From NCBI RefSeq assembly GCF_902167145.1, contig NC_050104.1:1860001-1924000 (forward strand): a stretch of 64,000 bases of DNA, in the 5' to 3' direction. This document shows positions 1 to 9,516 of the stretch, one piece after another. Every line of letters begins with the position of its first letter. Within the stretch, counting starts at the first letter, position 1. The stretch comes from Zea mays. Lineage: Eukaryota > Streptophyta > Magnoliopsida > Poales > Poaceae. The position numbers were made by a program, and so were the translations under genes. The notes under the pieces were generated by a model. It worked only from the letters and a program-made list of their open reading frames with translations, was not told the DNA's origin and searched no databases.

Positions 1-2418
1 ATGAGGACATGTGCGGCCCCGGGGGGAAGGATGTCTTCGCCCGAGCTCCGGGAGTCTTCGGCGCGGATGCTGAGGGTTACCGGGGGTTGGTGGCCTAAGA
101 ATGTTCCTATCCCCCGCGCGGCCGGCGAAAACTTTTTCACATCTCGCATGGTTCGTGATTGGAGAGTGTTTCCTTACAGGCGGAATATTGCTGCTGTTGT
201 GTCGGCAGTGATGGACAAGGATCGTCAGGGAGCTGCGCAGAAGCGCCAGGCGGTCGTCCTGCTGCATGAGGTCAGGTCGAAGAGGTCGCGGGGGACTGCG
301 AAGGCTGCTGCCCCCGGCGGAAGCCAGCCGACGCTGGCGGCGAAGTCGGCCGCCCCTGGGTCCAGCAGGGTGCCGGAGGCTACGAAGGCGGCCGCCGCCG
401 GCGGTACTAAGTCTGTCCCGGCGGGAGCCGTGAAGGCCCGAGAGTTGCCTCCGCCGGGCAAGCGCGTTGCCGACTTCGCCACCGATATTAGCGTGGATGA
501 TTATCTTGTTGGTAATTCGTTAGCTCGAGTTTTTTTTAATCTGTTGATACGTTGCAGGGTCGGGCGAAGGCCAACTTGTTGTCGTTCCGCCCGCCGTGGC
601 GACCGCGGCGGCTACCGTGGTGCCCAGGGCGAAGGGTAGTGCTCTTAGTGCCGATGGTGAGATTCCGGCACTCACTGTCGTCAGGGACGAGGCGGGCGCT
701 GTGTCCCGCCGGCTGAAGGAGGCATTAAGTCAAGTAAGTTGAGCTAGACTTCGGTTTTTACCAGCTTCGTTGGGGCTGTGGTCTTATGTGTGTCTTGTAG
801 GCGGCTGACTTCACAGACCGCGCGGCGTCGGGGGCCCTTACGGCAGTTGTGTCTGCCGAAGTCAAGAGACTTCGGGCGCAACATGCTGACGCCGTCTGGG
901 AAAAGTCGGTCGCCGAAAGCAAGTGCCGCAAGTTGGCGGATAAGGTGGCCGCGCTGGAGGGTGAGAGGACTGACCTCCGGCGCCAACTGGCGGAGGAGAG
1001 GAAGGAGGCTAATGAGGCCCTCGCCAAGGCGCAGTCTGCGCAGGCGGAGGCCAAATTGGCGCGGGCGGAGGGCAGTCTTGCCAGACAGCGCGCCGAGGAA
1101 TTAGAGGAGCGGCTCAACGCTCTGCAGACCTGTGTGGAGAGGGCCGAGGCTTCGACGCGCTCGGAGGTTGAGCGGACACGCAAGCAGCTTATGGACTCAT
1201 ACCACGAGCTGGGCGCGCGGACCGCGGACTTCAAGGTGCCAGACCGAGAGCCCGGACTTCGCTGCCTCGAGTGGCTGCAGGAGGAGTTGTTGGCGCTCCC
1301 CGCCATCGTGGAGGGGTTTATGTCCTACGCCTCCCTGGTCACCTGTGAAGGGGCGATGAACGCGCTGTCCCGCGAAGGGTGCCGACACTATGAGGTCTTC
1401 GACCAAGCTGATGAGGATTTCGAGCGCGATATTTACAAGGTTGAGGACCCTGTAGTGAAGGAATCCGCGGGAGCCCTCTTCGATCGGATGTGGGGCCCTC
1501 ACGGTCGGGAGGTGGTCAGGGAGCGGTCCGAGACGGCGAGGGGTCAGGTAATGTTTGACTTTTGTTTGGTGTTGTTGAATGTGGGTTGTATGTGGGTTTG
1601 CTGAATCTGTGTGCTGTGTCTCAGGCGGCGCGTAATGAGAAGGTGGAGGACTTTGGGGCTTTGAACAGCGCGCAGCCTGACTCGGAGTCGAACCGGTGGC
1701 GGCTGTGTCCGAGGTTGCCCCGGCGCCGCCCCCAGAAACCGTCGAAGGCGTTCCTGATGCCCCCGCAGCCACTGCGGCCGGCGGAGGCTCGTCGCCAACT
1801 GCTGCGCCGAGGGATGAGGATCCTGTGAAGATGGCGGCGGAGCCGGCAGCGGAGGATCCCGCGACGGTTGGGTCTTCGCAGGTGGCTTAGTGGGTGTGGG
1901 TAGTTAGGGAATTTTGGATATGTTGCTGAACCTTGGTTGCTGCGTAGGTTCAAGATTTTGGGCCTGCGCACGCAACCGCTACTGCTAATTTTTTGGCGGC
2001 TTCGACCGTGGATGATGGGAATAAATCGGATGAGTCTGCATCTAAGTTTTCTGATTTTGGTGACTCTGGGAGCTCGGTTGAGTGGACTGAAGAGTCGTCG
2101 GATGAGGACTTGGACTACTTTGCGGCCTTGGATGTGGCAGCGGCGGAGGCTTCACCGCATGCTGCGGATGCTGAAGTTGTGCCTGGTCTGAGCGCTGGGC
2201 GTAGGCGGCGAAGGGCGGTTGCGAAGCGTAGAGTGAGTGAGGCGGACGGCGGTCGGCTTCGTGTGAGTAGGGCTGGCAGGCAGGAACTGTTGTCCTTGTC
2301 GGCCGCTGTGAGTGCAGATGAGGGGGAGCTGCGAAGTCTTTTTGCGGGTGAGGAGCTGAGGATAATGCTATTTAACTATAGGGAGATGGGAATTATTCCG
2401 AAGGTTGAGCCGATGTAA
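1..2418 (+). CDS. Antisense gene of the Tat element, five exons, coiled-coil protein (5' truncated)
   Basis: Transcribed opposite to gag-pol. Reading frame stays open if four short GT-AG introns are removed: exons <1-511, 558-733, 801-1547, 1625-1881, 1948-2418; introns of 46, 67, 77 and 66 bp. Joins at exons 1-2 (phase 1), 2-3, 3-4 and 4-5 (phase 0) keep the frame. Exon 4 needs a one-base shift near 1680-1720, probably decay. Exon 1 encodes an Ala/Pro/Gly-rich segment. Exon 3 encodes a long heptad-rich helix (Leu, Glu, Arg, Ala; roughly 70 residues from 870 on) and then a conserved-looking globular part around 1215-1500. Exon 5 is acidic then basic and ends at TAA-free position 2416-2418 TAA. 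Antisense ORFs are known in Tat elements, where the N-terminus often matches the plant 'putative gypsy type transposon' family; that part would lie left of the window. Function unknown. Confidence 0.62.
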
Positions 2419-2587
2419 AGTGTGATGCCCTCGCTTGTACATATGTAATAGCTTGTATGATGAGGTTGTGTGCCTTCGCACATTCAGCTATGCTCACGAA
2501 GGCGTTACGTACTTGGTCTGGTGTATTTGTTATGTTGGTCTGGTGCGCATGTAGTCGGTCTTTGCGCGGACAGTTTGGTGTAGTCTT

Positions 2588-3100
2588 TTTCGCACTTGTT
2601 AAGCTTAGTCCGGCTGCACCCTTAGGCGACTGTTGCATGGATAGTCTTCGCGGAAGACTTCGATTTTTCGCACTTGTTGTGCTAGTCCGGCTGCACCCTT
2701 AGGCGACTTTTGCACGGATAGTCTTCACGAAAGAATTCGATTTTTCGCACTTGTTGTGCTAGTCCGGCTGCACCCTTAGGCGACTTTTGCACGGATAGTC
2801 TTCGCGAAAGACTTCGATTTTTCGCACTTGTTGTGCTAGTCCGGCTGCACCCTTAGGCGACTTTTGCACGGATAGTCTTCGCGAAAGACTTCGATTTTTC
2901 GCACTTGTTGTGCTAGTCCGGCTGCACCCTGAGGCGACTTTTGCACGGATAGTCTTCGCGAAAGACTTTGATTTTTCGCACTTGTTGTGCTAGTCCGGCT
3001 GCACCCTTAGGCGACTTTTGCACGGATAGTCTTCGTGAAAGACTTCGATTTTTCGCACTTGTTGTGCTAGTCCGGCTGCACCCTGAGGCGACTTTTGCGC
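2588..3100. repeat. 77-bp tandem array, about 6.5 copies
   Basis: The marker ATAGTCTTC recurs at 2641, 2718, 2795, 2872, 2949 and 3026, an exact 77-bp period. A diverged partial unit precedes it from about 2588. Units differ by only a few substitutions (cttcgatt/ctttgatt, cttagg/ctgagg). The array lies between the integrase end and the antisense gene, where Tat elements typically carry arrays that can seed satellites. Confidence 0.93.
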
Positions 3101-3333
3101 GGAGTTGTCGCACGCGAGGGTAGCTAGCGCTGGGCCTCGCGGTGACTTTGTATTGGTCGAATGTCGAAGACCGTCGGCGTGGTCTTTTTTCGACGTAGAT
3201 TTTTGCGGGGGATTTTTCACTTGTATATTACATGACTCCGCCTCGTTAAAAACCTCACCCCCCGGGAGGAAAAGAGTGCGGGCCAGAATAAAATTGTTTT
3301 TGCGAATTACAATGGCGAACTGGCCCTGATGAG

Positions 3334-3756
3334 TCAAACAAAAAATTTGCGGAGATTATCGATGTTCCAGGAGTGCTCCAAGTCTTCGCCGTTTGGCGTT
3401 GCGAGCCTGTATGCGCTGGGGGAGGCCTTCGTCTTGACAATGAAAGGGCCCTCCCACTTGGGCTCCAGCTTGCCCCTGGACTCTGTCCGAGCTGTTAGGA
3501 CGAGTACGAGGTCCCCTTCGCTGAATTCCCTCGGGATGACTGCGTGGTCGCGCCATGCTTTTGTCTGGGCTTGGTATTTATTTAGAGCCTGTAGAGCGAA
3601 GACTCGGTCTCCATCGATGAGATCCTTCGAAGTGGGTTCGTCCACGTCGGGGACAGCTGACGAAACTGTTCGCGGGGACCCATGTTTTATTTCTTGTGGG
3701 GTCATGGCCTCCGATCCATATAGAAGGCGGAAAGGGGTGAACCCAGTCGCCCTGCA
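3334..3756 (-). pseudogene. Integrase C-terminal part of the Tat element
   Basis: Continues the integrase after a frame lesion. The translated piece contains the typical gypsy integrase tail: a conserved W-E-G-P-F motif near 3465, a Y-R-L segment and a C-terminal H-S-W-N-x-D-x-L-R-K-F-F ending at 3334. Reading upstream in the same frame, the G-F-T-P-F motif near 3740 is preceded by an in-frame TAG at 3757-3759. It is separated from the catalytic core by that stop and by a frame change in the T-run at 3812-3817. Confidence 0.85.
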
Positions 3757-3767
3757 CTAAGTCGTGT

Positions 3768-5540
3768 TTAGCGCCCAGACCGCCTCAGGTAACAAATCGG
3801 CCCACCTGCCCTTTTTTCGTCGAGGAGCATCTTTTTGACAGCTGTGAAAATTTTTCCATTGGCGCGTTCCACAACACCGTTGGACTGCGGGTGATATACT
3901 GAGGTGAAGGCAAGCTTGGTGCTAATGGAGAAGCAAAAATCCTTGAAGTCTTGGTTGTCAAACTGCTTGCCGTTGTCAACTGTTAGTTCGGACGGTACTC
4001 CGAAGAGGCAAACAATGTTTTGCCAAAAGAATTTCTGTGCAGTCTTTGATGTTATTGTGGAAACAGCCCTCGCCTCGATCCATTTGGTAAAGTACTCGAC
4101 AGCGACGAAGGTGAACTTGATGTTCCCCTGAGCTGTGGGCAGGGGCCCGACGATGTCCAGGCCCCATCGCTGGAGAGGCCATGTGTGGGCGATCAGTTTT
4201 GTGAATTGCGAGGGGCTGCCTGATCGAGGAGAAAACTTCTGGCAGGCTTCGCAGGACCTTGTGACCCGATTTGCGGCGTAGATCATTGCGGGCCAGTAGA
4301 AACCTTGGCGGATCACCTTTGCGGCTAGGGCCCTTGGCCCTGCGTGAGAGCCGCAAGTACCACTGTGGACTTCGCGCAAGATTTGGACGCCTTCGGTCTC
4401 GGTGACACATTTAAGCATTGGCTGACTGACCCCCTTCTTGTAGAGTTGGCCCTCAATTAGTGCGAAGCCCCGGCTTCGATGTTTGAGGCGCTTGGCCTCG
4501 TTGATGTCGGTTGGGTGGTAGTACCCCTGTAGGAACAGGGTTATTGGTGCCCGCCAGTCTTCGGTCATAATAAGGTTGACTATGTGGTGGCCCTCGCTGT
4601 CATTGGTTATTTGGAGCCCTTCGGGGCTCCGGACGGCTGGCGTGCCGATAACATGGTAGAACACGTCAGAGGGCAGGGACTCGCCTCTGGCGGCAGCCTT
4701 GGCCAATGCGTCGGCTTCTTCATTCTTGGCCCGGTCCACATGCTGCAGGGTGAATCCCTTGAATTGTCTCTCGAGACTTTGGATGGCCGCGAGGTATTGC
4801 ATAAGTGCGGGGTCCTTTGCTGCATAGTCTTTCTCGACTTGGCCGGCAACTACCTTGGAGTCTGTTCTGATAATGCAGGTGGTGACACCAAGGGCCCTCA
4901 GCTTGCGGAGGCCGAGGATGACTGCTTTGTATTCTGCTATGTTGTTTGTGCATCTGTCAGATCCCAGAGCGAAGCTGAGGCGTGCCACGTATCGATGCTT
5001 GACCCCGGCGGGTGAGGTGATGACTGCCGCGGCGCCTGCCCCCGCATGGCACCATGCACCGTCGCAGTGGATCGTCCAAACCTTCTCTGCGGACGAGTCC
5101 GGCTGTGTTATTGGCCCAGTCCAGTCGACGACGAAGTCTGCCAGAACTTGTGACTTGATGGCTGTCCTGGGCTCTAAATTGATGTGGTAGCCGGAGAGTT
5201 CGACCGCCCACTTGGCAATCCTGACCGATGCCTCCGAGTTTCTGAACAATTCACCTAGTCCCCTATCTGAGGTGACCCGGACCTTGAATGCTTCAAAATA
5301 ATGGTGCAATTTGCGCGAAGACATAACAACTGCATAGGCAATCTTCTCCAGTTCCGTCATGTTACATTTGGATGGTGTTAGCACTTCGGAGACGTAATAA
5401 ACTGGGCACTGCCTGATCACGCCCTCAACTGTCTGCTCCTGCACCAGTGCCGCGCTGACCGCATGCGGCGAAGCCGCAACATAGAGCAACAGGGGTAGCG
5501 AAGAGTCGGGGCTTGTAAGGACTGCCAACTCCGACAGGTA
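3768..5540 (-). pseudogene. RNase H, second (archaeal-type) RNase H and integrase core of the Tat element
   Basis: Open from the TAG at 5541-5543 down to 3768. Order: RT-linked RNase H remnant (about 5530-5200); a second RNase H with the D of H-C-D-G-A-W near 5065 and a T-D-S-K-V segment; integrase zinc domain (H-S-G-T-C-G-S-H ... C-E-A-C-Q, about 4370-4240); catalytic core with D in G-L-D-I-V-G-P (about 4155), D in T-V-D-N-G-K-Q-F (about 3975) and E in V-V-E-R-A-N-G (about 3865). Two RNase H domains are a recognised Tat-lineage trait. The frame is lost at 3812-3817, a run of six T on the plus strand. Confidence 0.9.
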
Positions 5541-6374
5541 CTATTTTAATGAGGTGAAGGCCGCTGCCTGCTCTGGTCCCCAAGCGAAGTCTTTTGCACC
5601 GCGGAGAGTTTTGAGGAAGGGGAGACTTCGCTCAGCGGATTTGGAGATGAATGTGTTGAGGGCGGCCAACCTGCCCGTCAGGCGCTGGATGTCTCTGGCG
5701 GACTGCGGAGGCGTCATGTTGATGATGGCCTGAATTTTGGTTGGGTTGGCCTCGATGCCGCGGCGTGATACCAGGTAGCCCAATATTTTCCCCTGGCGAA
5801 CGCCGAAGACGCACTTTTCGGGGTTCAGGCGAAGTCGTGTGTCCTGCATGTTCGCGAATGTCTCGGCGAGGTCAGCAAGATGGTCCTCCTTGCTCCTGCT
5901 GGCGACGACGATGTCGTCCACATATGTGAATATATTTCTGCCGACTTGCCCCTCGAGCACTGTTTTGGTAAGCCGGGAGAAGGTGGACCCGGCGTTCTTG
6001 AGTCCCTCCGGCATTCTGATGAAGCAATATGTGCCGAAGGGTGTTATAAAGCTGGTGCTAGCCTTGTCTTCCTCCTTCATATATATCTGATGGTAACCGG
6101 AGAAGCAGTCGAGGAGTGACATGACTTCGCATCCGGCCGCGCTATCGACTATTTTGTCGATCCGAGGCAGCGGGAAGTTGTCCTTTGGGCAGGCCTTGTT
6201 GAGACTGGTGAAGTCGATGCACATTCGCCACTTGCCGCTCTTTTTCTGCACCGTCACAACGTTGGAGAGCCACGTGGGGTAAGCCACTGGCTCGATAGAT
6301 TTGGCTTCCAAGAGGCGATGTACCTCGGCCTTGGCGGCTTCTGTCTTCTCGTCGGACATTTTGCGGAGCCGCTG
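5541..6374 (-). pseudogene. Reverse transcriptase of the Tat element
   Basis: Contains the expected RT blocks: W-R-M-C-I-D-F near 6225, L-D-C-F-S-G-Y-H-Q-I near 6100, and the catalytic Y-V-D-D-I-V-V-A at about 5905-5926. It joins the protease frame only through a one-base loss in the T-run at 6375-6379. It ends at TAG 5541-5543, where neighbouring residues (S-L-K-stop-Y-L-S-E) suggest an ancestral glutamine codon CAG. Downstream sequence stays in the same frame, so gag-pol was once continuous here. Confidence 0.9.
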
Positions 6375-6379
6375 TTTTT

Positions 6380-7633
6380 CGGTCTCACCGAAGGGTCGAT
6401 TCCCAAGCTGTGCTCAATTATGGATCGGCTGACCCCGACCAGGTCGAGGGCTGACCAGGCGAAGACGTCTTTGTTCTTGGACAAGCAGCAGAGGAGTTTC
6501 TCCTCTTCATGCGAAGTGAGGTCTTCGCTGATGGTGACTGTCTGCTTGGGCGTGGCCTGGTCTAGGGGAACAGTCTTGGTCCCGTCGTTGCTCTGCAGCT
6601 GTGCCTTGTCGTGTTCTTTGTCGGTTGGGCTGACGGATGCAGGGACCTCGCGCTGGGCCGTGAGGCAGTGCACATTTCTTTGCCCGGGGACGAAGTCCCG
6701 CTCTATGTTGCGTGCAGTCTGCTGATTGCCGTAGACCGTGATGGCGCCTAACGGACCTGGTATCTTCATGCACAGGTACAGTCCGTGAATGGCTGCCTCA
6801 AACTTGTTGATAGAGCCCCGGCCCATGATGGCATTGTACGGATACACCATATCGACGATATCAAAGGTTATCTGCTCACTTCGGGCATTGGGTGCTACAC
6901 CGAAGGAGAGAGGCAGTTCTATTTTGCCGACAGGAAAAGTGCCCTTGCCGCCGAAGCCATACAACGGGTTGTCTGAAGGCTTGAGCAGGCTGTGGCTTAT
7001 GCCCATGCGGTCGAAGGCATGGAGGAAAATGATGTCTGCTTGACTACCATTGTCGACTAGGACTTTGTGCAGGTCCCAGCCTGCCACGCTGCAGTTGATA
7101 ACCATGGCGTCGATGTGGGGGGCGCTGCGCAGGTCGACGTCTCGTGCGTCGAAGGTTAGCGGTACGTGGGACCACTTTGTCTGCACGACTGGGCCGGTGA
7201 TGGCGACGTGGTTGATGCTGCGGTAGTGGTCCCGCTTCTGCCGCTCTGTGTCGAAGTCGGTGCTGGACCCCCCTGTGATCATATGAATGACTCCGCGATA
7301 CGGCTGATCGGCGAAGTCTTCTTGTTTTGGGGCGTGGGGGTGGGGGATGTTTTGTTGTTGCTGGTGTGGAGGTGGGGGTGGGGGAGGTACGATTTGTACT
7401 TCCTGGTGGTGTTGGTATGCGTGGTGCGGTGGATGCAGGGCGGGGGCGTGGATGTATGGTGGAGGGGGTTGCTGATAAGTGTGCGCGACAACTCTAGGGT
7501 TGTCGGTTGGCTGCGCCCGTGCCATCCTGTCTCTGGTGGCCTTCGTCTCTGGGCAGTCTCTGGTTTGGTGGGCGCAGTCTTCGCCATGAAAAAGACAGTA
7601 GAATCGGCGCGGCGGCTGCGCACGCCCCGACCC
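6380..7633 (-). pseudogene. Gag zinc-knuckle end and aspartic protease of the Tat element
   Basis: In frame with gag but separated from it by TAG at 7634-7636. Just after the stop lies a C/H-rich knuckle-like stretch (C-L-F-H-x4-C-x6-C, about 7595-7550). A Pro/His/Gln-rich linker follows. The retroviral-type protease has the Tat-like active-site motif V-D-N-G-S-Q-A-D-I-I at about 7060-7035. The normal D-S/T-G triad position reads D-N-G here. The segment ends in the RT leader and loses frame at 6375-6379. Confidence 0.85.
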
Positions 7634-8998
7634 CTACCACGAGTTCCATTTCCGCGGCCCTGGGGGGATATTCCTGGCGGCAAGGGGCGTCACCAGCGGG
7701 GTGCTGGTTGGCGATGTTGTGCACCTGCTGCTGATTGCGGCCGTCTCGACCGGAGTCTGGCTGCGGAGTCCTCGTCCACGTGCGGCTGGACTGTGGAGCA
7801 TCTTTGGGTTTCCTCTGAGACTCAACCTTGCGCTGGTGGAGCTCTTCGGATTTGGCATATTTTCAAATAGCTGACATAATTCCTGGAGGTTGTTGGGTGG
7901 ATCTCTGATGCAGTGGCTGTAAAGGACGCCGACGCGAAGGCCACTGATGGCGTAGTGGATGGCGATCTGGTCATCGACTGAGGGCAGCTGTGACTTGAGT
8001 GTCAGAAACTTGCGGTAATACTCCCGCAGAGTCTCCTTTTCCAGCTGCTTGCAGAGTGAGAGTTCGGCCAAGGCGTCGGTGTCTGGGCGGTACCCTTGGA
8101 AGTTGAGCATGAATTTGTCCCGGAGGCTTCTCCAGGAGTCAATGGACAGCGGGGGCAACCTGGTGAACCAGGTGAGAGCTGGGCCTTCGAGGGCGATGAT
8201 GAAAGACTTGGCCATCGTGGCGTCGTCCCCTCCGGAAGATGCAACGACGACCTGATAACTCATGATGTAATGTGCTGGGTCAGTGCTGCCGTTGTACTTG
8301 GGATAGGTCCCTGCCCGGAAGTTGGCAGGCCAGGGTGTCACTTGCAGGTGTGGCGCTAGGGGACTTCGCTCGTCGAGGTAGTTGACCCCTTGGAATGGCA
8401 CGGCGTGTGGGAAGGCGTGGTCGCGCTGGGGGAAGTGTAGGTCTTCCATTTGCGCGCGCTGTTGCAGGGGTGGCCCGTGCTGCAGGCCGAGGTGGCCTTC
8501 GCGTATGTCTTCCAGTTGTGCGCGCTGTTGCAGGGGTGGCCCATGCTGCAGGCCGAGGTGGCCTTCGTGCTGCATCAGCGCGATCTCCCGCTCGAGGTCC
8601 TGAGCCTTCTGCTCTTCGTCGCGTATCATTTGCCACACCTTGGCTAGTGCAGACACACGCTGGCGCTTGGCCTCCAGTATCTCTTTTTGCCTCTGGAGAT
8701 TGTGGTTCTTGATGCGCAAGGCGTGCAGCTGTAGCTGTTCTTCCGCTGAGACGCCAAGGACTTCGCCGTCCTCGGTGAGGTCCGCGCCCTCCGGTGGGGC
8801 GAAGCCTGGGGGAGGTTGCGGTTGTCCTTCAGGGCCGCAGGTGCGGAGAGCATCGTCTTCGCAGGTGCGGAGAACGTCGTCTTCAGTAGCCTCTTGGTGG
8901 GTGGAGTGGGTGAGGGCGAGGGCCTTGCCCTTTTTTGCGGCCAGCAGTGCTGCCTTCGCAGCCTCGTCAGCCTTCGAGCTAGCTTTCTTGGGTGCCAT
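7634..8998 (-). CDS. Gag of the Tat element
   Basis: I chose the ATG at 8996-8998 (M-A-P-K-K-A-S-S-K) because it lies 40 bp inside the 5' LTR boundary. The longer open frame reaching 9109 would begin inside the LTR. The product has a basic N-terminus, a coiled-coil stretch, and the retrotransposon gag domain (T-W-F-x-R-L-P and F-M-L-N-F-Q-G-Y motifs, about 8180-8090; L-P-S-V-D-D-Q near 7975). A 66-bp unit encoding G-H-L-G-L-Q-H-G-P-P-L-Q-Q-R-A-Q is tandemly duplicated at about 8456-8587. TAG at 7634 cuts off the knuckle region. Confidence 0.85.
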   Translation of the reverse strand: MAPKKASSKADEAAKAALLAAKKGKALALTHSTHQEATEDDVLRTCEDDALRTCGPEGQPQPPPGFAPPEGADLTEDGEVLGVSAEEQLQLHALRIKNHNLQRQKEILEAKRQRVSALAKVWQMIRDEEQKAQDLEREIALMQHEGHLGLQHGPPLQQRAQLEDIREGHLGLQHGPPLQQRAQMEDLHFPQRDHAFPHAVPFQGVNYLDERSPLAPHLQVTPWPANFRAGTYPKYNGSTDPAHYIMSYQVVVASSGGDDATMAKSFIIALEGPALTWFTRLPPLSIDSWRSLRDKFMLNFQGYRPDTDALAELSLCKQLEKETLREYYRKFLTLKSQLPSVDDQIAIHYAISGLRVGVLYSHCIRDPPNNLQELCQLFENMPNPKSSTSARLSLRGNPKMLHSPAARGRGLRSQTPVETAAISSRCTTSPTSTPLVTPLAARNIPPGPRKWNSW

Positions 8999-9020
8999 CG
9001 CGGGTGGTTTTTTCGTAGCA

Positions 9021-9036
9021 CGAACGGTGGGCGCCA
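9021..9036 (-). other. Primer binding site of the Tat element
   Basis: Two bases inside the LTR end, the minus strand reads TGGCGCCCACCGTTCG. It starts with TGG, as expected for complementarity to a tRNA 3' CCA end. I did not assign the tRNA. Confidence 0.7.
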
Positions 9037-9038
9037 AA

Positions 9039-9516
9039 TGTTGGAACTTGCTATCTGGTGCAAGGGGATCCAACGGGGGTGAGTATTGACGTAAACAGGG
9101 TTCTCGCACGAGATGGCAAAAGCTCTGTTCATCCAGCCTCTCAAGGGCACTGTGCGGGGGTATTTATAGGTATATGAGTGCCCAGCGTCCTGTGTTAAGG
9201 ACGCATGTGCCCTCAGACACCTAGGTTATCCCCGGAATATTCCCATAAAGCAGGGTTACAGACCGTAATTACAGGGATGCCTTTACAAATTAGGCCCGTA
9301 ATGCGCAGCGGCCACGCAGGGCCTGTTACAATGGGCCGGATCACTCGTGGGCCTCCATGCTGGACGAGGTCGCAAGATGAGACGACCTCGTCACAGGTCT
9401 TCGTTCGGTGACTTATGGGACGAAGGGTGAGCCTGCCCGTTGTCTTGTCTCCGTTGGTCCAGCGATTACGGCAAAGGCATCGAGCGAAGGGTGGCGTCTT
9501 CGCCTTCGCCCCAACA
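9039..9516 (-). repeat. 5' LTR of the Tat element (478 bp)
   Basis: Bounded by TGTTGG at 9039 and CCAACA at 9516, the perfect short inverted ends expected of an LTR, with the primer binding site directly inside. To the right the sequence switches abruptly to CACTA subterminal repeats, so CTGAG at 9517-9521 would be the target duplication. The partner copy lies outside the window, so the duplication cannot be tested. Confidence 0.85.
9161..9168 (-). promoter_or_regulatory. TATA box of the Tat element LTR
   Basis: The minus strand reads CCTATAAATACCCC in the right place in the LTR to drive the gag-pol transcript. It is about 120 bp before the LTR end. Confidence 0.6.

Larger units (their letters stand above)
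1..9516 (-). mobile_element. Ty3/gypsy Tat-lineage LTR retrotransposon, 3' end outside window
   Basis: The element reads right to left: 5' LTR (9039-9516), primer binding site, gag, protease, RT, RNase H, integrase, then a 77-bp tandem array and an antisense gene that runs off the left edge. The 3' LTR is not in the window. Two RNase H-like regions, no chromodomain, a tandem-repeat region after pol and an antisense ORF together are known traits of the Tat lineage (Grande, RIRE2, Retand, Ogre relatives). The coding strand carries at least three frame or stop lesions, so this copy is not autonomous. The right edge abuts CACTA subterminal repeats, so it inserted into that element. I cannot name the family with certainty. 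Confidence 0.88.

Noticed and set aside
2588..3100. CRISPR-like array
   Set aside because: Repeats are contiguous 77-bp tandem units without spacers, inside a plant retrotransposon.
9021..9036. tRNA gene fragment
   Set aside because: Only the primer-binding complement to a tRNA 3' end is present. No cloverleaf.
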